In this document: positions 42,819 to 52,967 of the stretch, one piece after another
Layout: every line of letters begins with the position of its first letter
How positions within the stretch are numbered: the stretch's first letter is position 1
Source: AP-15 sp963774345
Lineage (GTDB): Bacteria > Pseudomonadota > Alphaproteobacteria > ATCC43930 > CGMCC-115725
DNA length: 64,000 bases
Assembly (NCBI GenBank): GCA_963774345.1
Contig: CAVZFB010000027.1
Location: 248,001-312,000, forward strand
Direction of reading: 5' to 3'
Notes under the pieces: generated by a model
Seen by the model: only the letters and a program-made list of their open reading frames with translations
The model's database searches: none
What the model was told of the DNA's origin: nothing
Made by a program: the position numbers and the translations under genes

Positions 42819-44756
42819 TTGGCGGTCGCCATCGTCTTCCTGCCGTTTTTTGCCGCTCTCATTGCCGGCTTTTTCGGTCGGGCGATCGGCGACCGCGGCG
42901 CGCAGATCATCACCTGCGGCGCGCTGCTGCTGTCGGCCGTGCTCGGGATCTTCGTCTTCCGAGATATCCTCGCGGCGCCGCAGACCGAGATCATCCCGCT
43001 GTTTAGCTGGATCGTCGCGGGCGGGGTCGATGTCAGCTGGTCTATCCGGCTCGACACCTTGAGCGGGGTCATGATCCTCGTCGTCACCATCGTCTCGTCG
43101 ATGGTCCATGTCTATTCCATCGGCTACATGGCTGAGGACAAGTCGATCCCGCGCTTCATGGCGTATATGAGTCTGTTCACCTTTTTCATGCTGGCGCTGG
43201 TCACCGCCGACAACTTCGTTCAGCTGTTTTTCGGTTGGGAGGGCGTCGGCCTGATGTCGTACCTGCTGGTCGGTTTCTGGTACGACCGACCTGCGGCCAA
43301 TGCTGCGGCGATCAAGGCCTTTCTCGTCAACCGCGTCGGTGATTTCGGCTTTTCGCTCGGTATTTATGCCGTCTTTGTAATCTTTGGCAGCCTAGATTTC
43401 GCGGTCGTGTTCGGCAAGGCGCCGAGCGTCGTCGGTACGACGATGGATTTTCTCGGCTGGCGGGTCGATGCGCTCTCGCTCGCCGGCATCCTGCTGTTCA
43501 TCGGCGCGATGGGCAAATCGGCGCAGATCCCGCTCCACACCTGGCTCCCCGACGCGATGGAAGGTCCAACACCTGTCTCGGCCTTGATCCATGCGGCGAC
43601 GATGGTGACCGCCGGCGTGTTCATGGTGGCTCGGCTGTCGCCACTCTTCGAATACACGCCGACCGCGATCAGCGTCGTCGGCGTGATCGGCGGCACCACC
43701 TGCTTTTTTGCCGCCACCATCGGGATGGCCCAGAACGACATCAAAAAGGTCGTGGCCTATTCGACGTGCAGTCAGCTCGGCTACATGTTCATCGGCTGCG
43801 GCGTCTCGGCCTATTCCGCCGGCATCTTTCACCTGTTCACCCACGCCTTCTTCAAGGGCCTTCTGTTCCTGTGCTGCGGCGCGGTGATCCATGCCATGGG
43901 CGGCGAGCAGGACATGCGCCGGATGGGCGGGCTGTGGCGCAAGACCCCGGTTACTTATGTGACGATGTGGATCGGCGCGCTGTCGTTGAGCGCCATCGGC
44001 ATTTGGGGCGTCGGCTTTTCCGGCTATTTCTCGAAAGACACGATCCTCGAAGCGGCCTGGGCCTCGGGGACGGCGGTCGGCCGCTATGGCTGGGTGCTCG
44101 GTACTTTGACCGCGTTCATGACCGCCTTCTACATTTCCCGCGTGATGTTCATGACCTTTCACGGCGAGTCGCGCGCCGACGAGGAGACCCAGCATCACGC
44201 GCATGATGCTCCGTGGGTGATGCTGATCCCGCTGATCGTGCTGGCGATCGGCGCCACCTTCTTTGGCGGGCTTGGTTACAGCTATTTTGTCGGCGATCAG
44301 CACGAAGCCTTCTGGAAAAGCTCGATTTTCGTGCTGCCGCGATTGAACTCGCTCGGCGAACTCGAAAGCGTGCCGGGGGTGGTCCGCTATTTGCCGCTCT
44401 TCATGGCGCTCGCCGGTATCGGCATCGCCTACGTCTTTTATGTCGTCGATCCGAGGTTGCCGGTGCGGCTCGCCGCGCAATACCGTGCGATTTATCTGTT
44501 CGTGCTCAATAAATGGTATTTCGATGAACTCTATGACCTACTGATCGTCCGTCCGGCGATGGCGATCGGCGACGGATTTTGGAAGTCGGGTGATGGCGCG
44601 GTCATCGACGGGCTCGGGCCCAACGGGCTCGCTTCCATGACCCGCGATCTGGCGCGGCAGGCCAGCCGGTTGCAGACTGGTTATGTTTACCATTACGCCT
44701 TCGCCATGATGATCGGGCTTGCGGCGTTCGTGACCTGGTATCTGTTGCCGCGTTGA
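42819..44756 (+). CDS. nuoL: NADH-quinone oxidoreductase subunit L
   Basis: 645 residues, the most distal antiporter-like proton-pumping subunit with a long lateral helix at the C-terminus. Hallmarks are FFGWEGVGLMSYLLVGFW, LPDAMEGPTPVSALIHAATMV and the key Lys in VVAYSTCSQLGYM. The start is TTG 42819 by alignment to the usual MxLAIVFLP opening; its ribosome site (AAGGGG) is very close, so the start is slightly uncertain. Confidence 0.96.
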   Translation: MAVAIVFLPFFAALIAGFFGRAIGDRGAQIITCGALLLSAVLGIFVFRDILAAPQTEIIPLFSWIVAGGVDVSWSIRLDTLSGVMILVVTIVSSMVHVYSIGYMAEDKSIPRFMAYMSLFTFFMLALVTADNFVQLFFGWEGVGLMSYLLVGFWYDRPAANAAAIKAFLVNRVGDFGFSLGIYAVFVIFGSLDFAVVFGKAPSVVGTTMDFLGWRVDALSLAGILLFIGAMGKSAQIPLHTWLPDAMEGPTPVSALIHAATMVTAGVFMVARLSPLFEYTPTAISVVGVIGGTTCFFAATIGMAQNDIKKVVAYSTCSQLGYMFIGCGVSAYSAGIFHLFTHAFFKGLLFLCCGAVIHAMGGEQDMRRMGGLWRKTPVTYVTMWIGALSLSAIGIWGVGFSGYFSKDTILEAAWASGTAVGRYGWVLGTLTAFMTAFYISRVMFMTFHGESRADEETQHHAHDAPWVMLIPLIVLAIGATFFGGLGYSYFVGDQHEAFWKSSIFVLPRLNSLGELESVPGVVRYLPLFMALAGIGIAYVFYVVDPRLPVRLAAQYRAIYLFVLNKWYFDELYDLLIVRPAMAIGDGFWKSGDGAVIDGLGPNGLASMTRDLARQASRLQTGYVYHYAFAMMIGLAAFVTWYLLPR

Positions 44757-44772
44757 GCGAGGGGCATTACCC

Positions 44773-46299
44773 GTGAGCCATTGGCCGCTCCTGTCGCTCG
44801 TCACGTTTTTGCCGCTGGTCGGCGCCGCATTTATTCTGATGGCACGCGGTGAGGAGGCGGTGGTCGCGCGCAACGCACGCTTCATAGCGTTGTGGACCTC
44901 GCTGATTGTCTTGGCCCTGTCCGTCATGCTGTGGATCGAATTCGATCCGAGCACCGCTCAATTCCAATTTGTCGAGCGGGCGAATTGGATCAACCTCGGC
45001 GGCTTTACGATCACCTATCACATGGGGATCGACGGCGTCTCGCTGTTCTTCATCCTGCTCTCGACGCTCCTGACATTCCTTTCGATCGTCTCAAGTTGGG
45101 AGATTATACAATTTAGAGTCAAGGAATACATGATCGCGTTTCTAGTCATCGAAACGCTGATGGTCGGGATTTTCTGCGCGCTCGACTTTATCGTGTTTTA
45201 CGTGTTCTTCGAGGGTGTGCTGGTCCCGATGTTTTTTATTATCGGGATTTGGGGAGGAGAAAACCGTATCTATTCCGCATTCAAGTTTTTTCTGTATACG
45301 TTCCTGGGTTCGGTATTGATGCTGCTGGCGGTCATCGCGGTCTATCTGCAGACCGGGTCGACCGATATCGAATATGCGCTGAACCACATCAGCTCGTTCT
45401 CCCCCGTTCTGCAGAAATGGCTGTGGCTGGCGTTCTTTGCGTCGTTTGCGGTCAAGGTGCCAATGTGGCCGGTGCATACCTGGCTCCCCGATGCCCATGT
45501 CGAGGCGCCTACTGCGGGTTCGGTGCTCCTCGCCGGCGTCCTGTTGAAGATGGGCGGCTATGGCTTCTTGCGGTTTTCGCTGCCGCTGTTTCCGCTCGCT
45601 TCGTCCTATTTCACGCCGCTGATCTTTACCCTGAGCGCAATAGCGGTGATCTATACCTCGCTGGTCGCGCTGGCCCAGACCGATATGAAAAAGCTGATCG
45701 CCTATTCGTCAATCGCCCATATGGGCTTTGTGACGATGGGGATCTTTGCCGTTACCCAGGAGGCGGTGCAGGGCGCGGTCATCCAGATGCTGAGCCACGG
45801 GCTGGTCTCCGGCGCTCTTTTCCTTTGTGTCGGGGTGCTCTACGACCGGCTGCACACGCACGAGATCGCACGCTTTGGTGGTTTGGTCGAGCGCATGCCC
45901 GCCTACGCCTTTGTCTTCATGGCTTTCACCCTGGCGTCGATCGGTCTGCCTGGCACGAGCGGGTTTGTCGGCGAGTTCCTGATCCTGCTTGGCACGTTCA
46001 GGGTCAGCACGCTCGAATGCACTCTGGCGGCGACGGCGCTGTTTCTCGGACCGGCGTACATGCTCTATCTCTATCGCCGGGTGATCTTCGGCACGATTAC
46101 CCGCGCCGATCTGCGCAATATTCTCGATCTGAGCCCGCGCGAGAAATTCGTGTTCGCGCCGCTGCTGGTGCTGGTGCTGTGGATGGGCATCTATCCGAGC
46201 TCATTCCTGCGCCCGATCCAGGCTTCGGTCGACCATATCGTCGCACAGGCGACTGCCGCCACCGACGCGGCAGGCCTGCGCCGCGCGAGCCTGCCCTAG
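44773..46299 (+). CDS. nuoM: NADH-quinone oxidoreductase subunit M
   Basis: 508 residues, an antiporter-like subunit with about 14 helices. FFEGVLVPMFFIIGIWGGENR, WLPDAHVEAPTAGSVLLAGVLLKMGGYG and the TDMKKLIAYSSIAHMGF stretch carry the conserved Glu, His and Lys of the proton channel. GTG start, 16 bases after nuoL. Confidence 0.97.
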   Translation: MSHWPLLSLVTFLPLVGAAFILMARGEEAVVARNARFIALWTSLIVLALSVMLWIEFDPSTAQFQFVERANWINLGGFTITYHMGIDGVSLFFILLSTLLTFLSIVSSWEIIQFRVKEYMIAFLVIETLMVGIFCALDFIVFYVFFEGVLVPMFFIIGIWGGENRIYSAFKFFLYTFLGSVLMLLAVIAVYLQTGSTDIEYALNHISSFSPVLQKWLWLAFFASFAVKVPMWPVHTWLPDAHVEAPTAGSVLLAGVLLKMGGYGFLRFSLPLFPLASSYFTPLIFTLSAIAVIYTSLVALAQTDMKKLIAYSSIAHMGFVTMGIFAVTQEAVQGAVIQMLSHGLVSGALFLCVGVLYDRLHTHEIARFGGLVERMPAYAFVFMAFTLASIGLPGTSGFVGEFLILLGTFRVSTLECTLAATALFLGPAYMLYLYRRVIFGTITRADLRNILDLSPREKFVFAPLLVLVLWMGIYPSSFLRPIQASVDHIVAQATAATDAAGLRRASLP

Positions 46300-46306
46300 G
46301 CCCGTG

Positions 46307-47758
46307 ATGCCGCACTTCGCATTTTCCGATTTGTCGCCGGCCCTGCCGGAAATGCTGCTCGCGGTGGCGGCGATGGCTCTGCTGATCCTCGGAGCCTGGC
46401 GCGGCGAGGGCTCGACCCGGCTGGTTTCGCGGCTTGCAGTGACAGCGCTGATCATCGTCCTCGGCGTCGTCCTCTTGGGCGGGGCCGAGCGCCGCGTCGG
46501 CTTTTACGGAATGTTCGTCACAGACGCCTTTGCCCTGTTCATGAAATCGCTGGTGGTGGCCGGCTCGGCGGTCACCATCCTGATGGGCATGCACTACAAC
46601 GAGGATCAGGGGATCGGCCGATTCGAATTCCCGGTTCTGGTGATGCTGGCGACCACCGGCATGATGGTCATGATTTCGGCCAACGACCTGATCACCCTCT
46701 ATGTTGGCCTCGAATTGCAGAATTTGGCGCTGTACGTCGTCGCCAGCTTTGATCGCGATTCGCCGCGGTCGAGCGAGGCCGGTCTCAAATACTTTGTGCT
46801 CGGCGGGCTGTCCTCGGGCATGCTGCTTTATGGCTTGTCACTGGTTTACGGCTTTGCCGGTACTACCGGCTTCGCCGATCTTGCCCGGCTGTTTGCCGGG
46901 AGTGCGCCGGTCTCATCCGGGCTGGTCGTCGGTCTCGTCTTCATCATCGCAGGCCTCGCCTTCAAGACCTCGGCGGTGCCGTTCCACATGTGGACGCCCG
47001 ATGTCTATGAAGGCGCGCCGACTCCGGTCAGCGCGTTTTTCGCGGTCGCCCCCAAACTGGCGGCGCTGGCCCTGTTCATCCGCGTCATGATTGCGCCGTT
47101 CGGCTCTATGATCGGCGAATGGCGACAAGTAATCGTGTTTCTGTCGATTGCCTCGATGTTGCTCGGCTCCTTCGCCGCGATTGCCCAGCCCAACATCAAA
47201 CGGCTGATGGCCTACAGCTCGATCGGCCATGTCGGCTATTCGCTGATCGGGCTCGCCGCCGGCACCGCGGCCGGGATCCGCGGGGTGCTGGTCTATCTGG
47301 CGATCTATTTGGTCATGAATCTCGGCGCCTGGGCGGTCATTTTGTGCATGCGCCGGCAGGGGCGAATGCTCGAGCAGATCGCCGATCTTTCCGGGCTGTC
47401 GCGTACCAATCCGGCATTGGCGCTAGCCCTGGCGATCTTCATGTTCTCCCTGGCCGGAGTTCCGCCGGCCGCCGGTTTTTTCGCCAAGCTCTACGTTTTC
47501 CTCGCGGCGATCGATGCCAAGCTGACAGGCCTCGCCGTAATCGGCGTCGTGACCAGCGTGGTGGGGGCGTTTTATTACCTGCGCATTGTCAAGGTCATGT
47601 ATTTCGACGAGCCCGTCGCCGCCTTCGATACGCCGATCGCGGGCGAGCTCAAGGGTGTGCTCGTGGTGGCCGCGCTGGTGACGTTGTTCTTCTTCTTGCT
47701 GCCGGGGCCGGTCGTCGGCAGCGCCGAGGTGGCGGCGTCCTCGCTGTTTCTCCGGTGA
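46307..47758 (+). CDS. nuoN: NADH-quinone oxidoreductase subunit N
   Basis: 483 residues, the third antiporter-like subunit: LVGLELQNLALYV-like residues (TLYVGLELQNLALYVVASF), HMWTPDVYEGAPTPVSAFFAV and NIKRLMAYSSIGHVGY. It closes the nuo operon. The TGA overlaps the birA GTG start, so birA-coaX-rnj is probably read from the same transcript. Confidence 0.97.
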   Translation: MPHFAFSDLSPALPEMLLAVAAMALLILGAWRGEGSTRLVSRLAVTALIIVLGVVLLGGAERRVGFYGMFVTDAFALFMKSLVVAGSAVTILMGMHYNEDQGIGRFEFPVLVMLATTGMMVMISANDLITLYVGLELQNLALYVVASFDRDSPRSSEAGLKYFVLGGLSSGMLLYGLSLVYGFAGTTGFADLARLFAGSAPVSSGLVVGLVFIIAGLAFKTSAVPFHMWTPDVYEGAPTPVSAFFAVAPKLAALALFIRVMIAPFGSMIGEWRQVIVFLSIASMLLGSFAAIAQPNIKRLMAYSSIGHVGYSLIGLAAGTAAGIRGVLVYLAIYLVMNLGAWAVILCMRRQGRMLEQIADLSGLSRTNPALALALAIFMFSLAGVPPAAGFFAKLYVFLAAIDAKLTGLAVIGVVTSVVGAFYYLRIVKVMYFDEPVAAFDTPIAGELKGVLVVAALVTLFFFLLPGPVVGSAEVAASSLFLR

Positions 47759-48517
47759 CCGGGTTGCAGCCACGGCTACCGGATGGCTATCGGCTGGTTT
47801 TGCGCGCGACCGTCGGCAGTACCAATGACGAGGCTACACAGCTCGCCCGCTCCGGCGCCGAGCAAGGCACTCTGGTGTGGGCGTTGGAGCAGACGTCCGG
47901 ACGCGGGCGGCGCGCTCGCGAATGGGTGTCGCCGCGCGGCAACCTCTATGCCTCGCTGGTCCTGCGGCCGGCGTGCCCACTCGATCGCGCGGCTCAGCTT
48001 GGATTTGTCGCAGCTCTGGCGGTCGGCGACGCGTTGGCTGCACTGGTTCCAGAGCTCCGTGACCCCGCATTAAAATGGCCAAACGACGTGCTGGTGGGCG
48101 GCCGTAAGATCGCCGGTGTCCTGCTCGAATCGGAGATCGGAGACAACGGGAACCTGGCCTTTCTGATCGTCGGCGTCGGGATCAATCTGGTCTCGGCGCC
48201 GACCGATGCCGAGTTTCCGGCCACGTCCATCCTTGGCGAAAATCACCGCCCGCCTGAGCCGGCGGCGACGCTCGCGGCCTTCGCCCGCCATTTCGACGCT
48301 TGGGCGCGGTGTTGGCGCGAGGAGGGTTTCGCCCCGGTGCGCGCGGCGTGGCGTAGGCGAGCTCGTCGGACTCGGCGAGCCGATCCAGGTTCGCCTCGAA
48401 ACCAGCACCTTGCGCGGCCGGTTCGCCGATATAGATCAGCGGGGGGTGCTGCTGCTGGATACCCCCGACGGGCGCCGCCGTATCTCGGTTGGCGACGTGT
48501 TCCCGGGCACAAGCTGA
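47755..48517 (+). CDS. birA: Biotin-[acetyl-CoA-carboxylase] ligase, frameshifted
   Basis: About 253 residues. It activates biotin as biotinyl-AMP and attaches it to the carboxylase carrier protein. GRGRRAREW is the GRGRxxxxW adenylate loop, and KWPNDVLVGGRKIAGVLLE the catalytic core; no N-terminal DNA-binding domain is present, so it is a ligase only. A one-base shift near 48352 breaks the C-terminal domain, which resumes GVGELVGLGEPIQV and ends DVFPGTS. Confidence 0.9.
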
Positions 48518-48525
48518 CGGGTCCG

Positions 48526-49299
48526 ATGCTGCTCGCGGTCAACGCCAACAACACGAACACGGTGTTCGCCGTATGGGATGGCGCGCGCCTGGCCGGGGCA
48601 TGGCGCGCCGCCACCGACGCGCGCCGTACAGCCGACGAGTATGTGGTGTGGCTCGATCATCTTCTCGCGCTCAAGGATTTATCGCGGCGGGAAATCGACG
48701 GCGCGATCATCGCCAGCGTCGTTCCGGAGGCGAATTTCAATTTGCGCCGGCTGTGCCGCGAGTATTGCCGCAGCGAGCCGCTGGTCGTCGGTGAGCCGGG
48801 CGTGACGATTGGCGCGCGGTCGCTCGTCGACCGGCCGGAGGAGGTCGGCGCCGACCGACTCGTCAATACCGTGGCGGCGCACGACCGCTACAAAGGCCCG
48901 CTGATCGTCGTCGATTTCGGCACCGCCACCACCTTCGACTTGGTGGATGCTGACGGCAATTATCGGGGCGGGGTGATCGCACCCGGCATCAACCTGTCGC
49001 TGCGGGCGCTTACCATGGCAGCGGCGCAGCTGCCTAGCGTGCCGATCGCCCGCACTGAAAAGGTGATCGGCACCAGCACCGTCGGGTGCATGCAGTCCGG
49101 CATCTTCTGGGGCTATGTCGGGCTGGTCGAAGGGCTCGTCGCCCGCATCAAGCAGGAATTCGGCGCGCCGATGAGCGTCATATCGACCGGCGGCCTTGCG
49201 CCGCTGTTCGAGGGCGTCACCGACGCTATCGAGAGAACCGATCCTGATCTGACCTTGTGGGGGTTGCGCCTGATTTACCAACGAAACAACGATAAATGA
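48526..49299 (+). CDS. coaX: Type III pantothenate kinase
   Basis: 257 residues. It phosphorylates pantothenate, the first step to coenzyme A. The P-loop-like start MLLAVNANNTNTVFAVWDG, DFGTATTFDLVD and GVIAPGINLS are family signatures. It shares an operon with birA and rnj. With coaD at 9.4 kb, two steps of CoA synthesis lie in this window. Confidence 0.95.
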   Translation: MLLAVNANNTNTVFAVWDGARLAGAWRAATDARRTADEYVVWLDHLLALKDLSRREIDGAIIASVVPEANFNLRRLCREYCRSEPLVVGEPGVTIGARSLVDRPEEVGADRLVNTVAAHDRYKGPLIVVDFGTATTFDLVDADGNYRGGVIAPGINLSLRALTMAAAQLPSVPIARTEKVIGTSTVGCMQSGIFWGYVGLVEGLVARIKQEFGAPMSVISTGGLAPLFEGVTDAIERTDPDLTLWGLRLIYQRNNDK

Positions 49300-50989
49300 A
49301 CGACGTCCCCGACCGACCACCCACGCCCTCCGGCTCCGATGACCCGAACGCCCTTTTGTTTGTGGCACTCGGCGGCGCCAACGAAATCGGGATGAACCTG
49401 AGCCTCTATGGCTGCGCCGGCGATTGGCTGATCCTCGACTGCGGCGTCACCTTTGGCGACGATTCCCAGCCGGGGCTGGACGTGGTTATGCCCGATCCCG
49501 CGTTCATCGTCGAGCGCCGCGACCGTCTGCTCGGCATCGTCGCGACCCATGCGCATGAGGACCATATCGGCGCCATTCCCTATCTGTGGCCGCAGTTGCG
49601 CTGCCCGGTCTGGGCGACGCCGTTCACCGCCTCGTTGCTGCACGCGAAGCTCGTCGAGGTCGGGCTCGCCGACAAGGTCAAAATCAATATCGTGCCGATG
49701 TCGGGTCGCTTCACGATCGGCCCGTTCGACCTCGAACTGGTCACCCTGACCCATTCGATCCCAGAGCCCAACGCGGTCGTGTTGCGTACTGCAGCCGGAA
49801 CCGTCCTGCACACCGGGGACTGGAAGCTCGATCCCGATCCGCTGATCGGTGAGCCTGCCGACGAGGCGGCGCTGCGGCGGCTCGGCGACGAGGGCGTCCT
49901 CGCGATGATCTGCAATTCGACCAATGCGTTGCGACCCGGCAGCTCGGGATCCGAAGCCGATCTGCGCCGCTCGCTGACCGAGCTGGTCGGCCGCTATGAC
50001 GCGCGCGTCGCGGTCGCCTGTTTCGCCTCGAATGTCGCGCGACTGGAAACGATCGCACATGCCGCCGCGGCCCATGGCCGCGAGGTGGCGCTGGTCGGCC
50101 GATCGCTGTGGCGGATCGACAAGGCGGCGCGCGAGAACGGGTATCTGGCCGATCTGCCATCGTTTCTGACCGAGGATGAGGCGGCCTATATTCCGCGCGA
50201 CCGCATCGTGATGATCTGCACCGGAAGCCAGGGCGAGCCGCGCTGCGGCGCTGGCCCGCATCGCCCGCGACGACCATCCGAGCGTCGAGCTCGAACCCGG
50301 CGATGTCGTGATCTTTTCGTCACGGATCATTCCCGGGAACGAAAAGTCGATCGGCCGGCTGCAGAATGCGCTGGCCCGGCTCGGGATCGAGATCGTGACC
50401 GAGCTCGACCATTTCGTCCATGTTTCGGGCCATCCCGCGCGCGACGAGCTGGTGCGGATGTATCAGATGATCCGCCCGCAGATCGCGATCCCGGTTCACG
50501 GCGAGGCTCGCCATCTGATCGCCCACGCGCCATCTTGCCGGGGAATGTCAGGTGCCGCAGCCCCTGATCGTGGAAAACGGCGACATGGTGCGCCTCGTCG
50601 CGGCCGGCGCCGCGATTGTCGACGAGGTGCCGGTCGGGCGGCTCGCCAGCGACGGCAAGACCTTGCTGCCGCTCGACGGCTCCGCATTGAAGGACCGCCG
50701 CCGCATTGTGTTCAACGGGAGCGCCGTCGCTACCTTGGTGGTCGACCGCCAGGGCCGGCTCGCTGCGCCGCCGGCAATCACCGTGATCGGGCTGGTCGAG
50801 CCGGAGGCGGTTGAGGCCGTCCTCCCGTCCCTGCGCACCGCCATCGAGCGCTCGTTCGACGAACTGCCGGCCAGCGCGCGCCGCGACGACGACGCCATCA
50901 CTGAGGCGGCTAGACGGAGTTTGCGCCGCGTCCTCAACGAGCGCTTTGGCAAGCGCCCGCTGGTCGAAATCCAGGTGATGCGAATTTGA
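49296..50989 (+). CDS. rnj: Ribonuclease J, frameshifted twice
   Basis: About 564 residues, a metallo-beta-lactamase/beta-CASP RNase with 5'-exonuclease and endonuclease activity. Metal ligands lie in THAHEDHIGAIP, HTGDWKLD, and HVSGHPARDE; the start LLFVALGGANEIGMNLSLY is typical. Single extra bases near 50242 (restoring QGEPRAALARIARDD) and 50530 (restoring HAHLAGECQVPQPL) split it into three frames. The start overlaps the coaX stop (ATGA). Confidence 0.92.
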
Positions 50990-51079
50990 TCCGAAAAGTG
51001 GTGGAAAATGACGAGGGTTGTCGTCGAGTTTGGGCTGCGGACGTTCGGCCTGCAGGCGGGCTAGAAGGCGCCACTAGCT

Positions 51080-51485
51080 ATGATCGGCCGATTCAATCAT
51101 GTCGCGATCGTGGTTCCGAACCTCGCCGCCGCGAGCGCCGTCTACCGCCAGTCGCTGGGCGCCCGGGTTTCCGAGCCGCAGGCGCTGCCCGCCCATGGCG
51201 TCACGGTCGTCTTTGTCGAACTCCCGAACACCAAGATCGAATTGCTCGAGCCGCTGGGCGAAGCATCGCCGGTTCGTGGATTTCCTCGACCGGAATCCGG
51301 CCGGCGGGATGCACCATTTGTGCTACGAGGTCGACGACATCATCGCCGCGCGCGACCGGCTGTGCGCGCGGGGCGCGCGGGTGCTCGGCGACGGCGAGCC
51401 GCAGCTCGGCGCCCACGACAAGCCGGTGCTGTTCCTGCACCCGAAGGATTTCTGCGGCACCTTGATCGAGCTCGAACAGGTATGA
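51080..51485 (+). CDS. mce: Methylmalonyl-CoA epimerase, frameshifted
   Basis: About 134 residues of the VOC (glyoxalase/bleomycin resistance) fold. It interconverts the two epimers of methylmalonyl-CoA. The metal ligands are His in GRFNHVAIVVPN and GMHHLCYEVDD and Glu near the C-terminus (TLIELEQV). A one-base shift near 51264 is repaired as RFVDFLDRNPAGG. Position after rnj is conserved in related genomes. Confidence 0.87.
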
Positions 51486-51512
51486 GCCCGGCTGGGCACG
51501 TGGTCTCTTGTC

Positions 51513-51749
51513 ATGACGTGGTTCACCGGCATCATCGTCTACGTCCTGGTCTGGTGGGTGACGTTGTTCGCCGTGCTGCCGTTATGGGTCACCCCGGCCG
51601 AGCCGGACGACCCGGGCTATGCCGCCGGCGCGCCGCAACGGCCGCGGCTGGCGCTGAAAGCAGTGGTCACGAGCGTGGTCGCGGCGGTCATCTGGCTCGT
51701 GATCTACATTGTCGTCCGCTCACCGTGGTTGAGCTTTCGCGGGTCGTGA
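51513..51749 (+). CDS. DUF1467 family small membrane protein
   Basis: 78 residues with two hydrophobic helices and the family start MTWFTGIIVYVLVWWVTLFA. DUF1467 proteins are usually found between mce and proS in alphaproteobacteria; function unknown. Here tag follows instead of proS, one base after the stop codon. Confidence 0.88.
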   Translation: MTWFTGIIVYVLVWWVTLFAVLPLWVTPAEPDDPGYAAGAPQRPRLALKAVVTSVVAAVIWLVIYIVVRSPWLSFRGS

Positions 51750-51750
51750 G

Positions 51751-52299
51751 GTGAGCGCCGCCTATTGCCGGATGGCGCCGAGCCACCCGGTGCACGGCCC
51801 TTATCACGATAGCGAATACGGCTTTCCAGCAACTGACGAACGCGTGCTGTTCGAGCGGCTGTTGCTTGAAATCAACCAGGCCGGTCTGTCGTGGTTGACG
51901 ATCCTCAACAAACGCGCGGCGTTCCGTGCCGCCTTCGCCGATTTCGAGGTCGATCGCGTCGCCGCCTTCGGGCCGACGGATATTGACCGCTTGCTCGCCG
52001 ACCCAGGCATTGTGCGCAATCGGCTCAAGATTGCAGCTGCAATTGATAACGCACAGCGCATCCAGGCGCTGCGCGAATCGCACAGATCGTTCTCCGATTG
52101 GCTCGCCGCGCACCACCCGCGCTCGGTCGATGCCTGGACGCAATTGTTTCGCAAGACCTTCCGCTTCACCGGCGGACAGATCGTCGGCGAGTTCTTGCTG
52201 AGCCTCGGCTATCTCCCCGGCGCGCATGAACCAGATTGCCCCGTCTTTGTCCGCATCGCCGAGCTGTCGCCGCCTTGGGCGCGCGTCGCTGCGGGATGA
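51751..52299 (+). CDS. tag: DNA-3-methyladenine glycosylase I
   Basis: 182 residues. It excises 3-methyladenine from alkylated DNA. YHDSEYGFP, the LFERLLLEINQAGLSW region with the catalytic Glu, and GYLPGAHEPDCPVF with the zinc His and Cys are all present. GTG start, two bases after the DUF1467 gene. It marks the end of conserved backbone before the peptide locus. Confidence 0.93.
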   Translation: MSAAYCRMAPSHPVHGPYHDSEYGFPATDERVLFERLLLEINQAGLSWLTILNKRAAFRAAFADFEVDRVAAFGPTDIDRLLADPGIVRNRLKIAAAIDNAQRIQALRESHRSFSDWLAAHHPRSVDAWTQLFRKTFRFTGGQIVGEFLLSLGYLPGAHEPDCPVFVRIAELSPPWARVAAG

Positions 52300-52482
52300 A
52301 GTCCCGGTGCCGAGGGCGAAAGCCTGTTTGACCACGATGGCGGTTCTTTGCTACCGACAGATCAGCATTTGTTTGGTACGCCGTCCGACGGATCTTGATC
52401 GCACACGCGGAGCCCATGAGGGGTTCGGTATGCTCGTGCGCCTGTCGGGTTCGACATCGATAGTTGATCATGAGGTGGCTTG

Positions 52483-52821
52483 ATGTCGCCAAGGCAGAAA
52501 TATCTGAGGATCCTGGCGGAAATGGCTTCGGCCGGAGCGGTCGGCGTGTCGCTGCTGCTGGGCGCGACAGACCCGGTCGCTGCAAACCAGGACCCGGTAG
52601 TCGCGCAGCCCCGGGCCGCACACCAGGCGCGGGTTTCCGAGCGGCTCGCCGCCATTCGCGAAGCCGTCTCCGACGTCGCCGCGCCGAGCATGGTCAAGGA
52701 CGGACAGCAGTTCGTGTGGTGGGGCAACGGCGGCTGGCGCAATGGCGGTTGGCGCAATGGCGGCTGGCGCAATGGGGGATGGCGCAACGGCGGTTGGCGC
52801 AATTTTTGGCGCAACTGGTGA
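52483..52821 (+). CDS. GrrA-like RiPP precursor with five GGWRN repeats
   Basis: 112 residues. Residues 1-35 (MSPRQKYLRI then the hydrophobic AGAVGVSLLLG) look like an export signal or leader. Residues 48-62 (QARVSERLAAIREAV) form an amphipathic helix typical of GRRM-system precursors. The C-terminus from 79 is WWGN followed by five exact GGWRN units and FWRNW. Each unit offers a W-x-N tripeptide, the substrate pattern for three-residue cyclophane (triceptide) formation between the Trp ring and the Asn beta-carbon. ATG 52483 has GAGGTGG upstream. Assignment rests on architecture and the adjacent maturase; modification itself is inferred. Confidence 0.85.
   Translation: MSPRQKYLRILAEMASAGAVGVSLLLGATDPVAANQDPVVAQPRAAHQARVSERLAAIREAVSDVAAPSMVKDGQQFVWWGNGGWRNGGWRNGGWRNGGWRNGGWRNFWRNW
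52729..52803 (+). repeat. Five tandem 15-bp units encoding GGWRN
   Basis: Units start at 52729, 52744, 52759, 52774 and 52789. They differ only at a few positions, nearly all synonymous, so the repeat is held at protein level. A degenerate sixth unit (FWRNW) follows. Confidence 0.95.
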
Positions 52822-52967
52822 ACGGCCCTCTCGAGCAAGGCCCAAATTGACGGTGGTAGGCGTTTGTGGTTATAGAGGTTGCGCGTTCCTCGCGGGGCCA
52901 GACCGAGTGCGCATCCCTGAGTTGAGTTGGGCGGGCGAGGATTCGAGCGGGTGATGGGGTGACACGG

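Noticed and set aside
52729..52803. The GGWRN-coding repeat as a CRISPR-like or minisatellite array
   Set aside because: Units are 15 bases without spacers, stay in frame and vary almost only at synonymous positions, so they are coding repeats.
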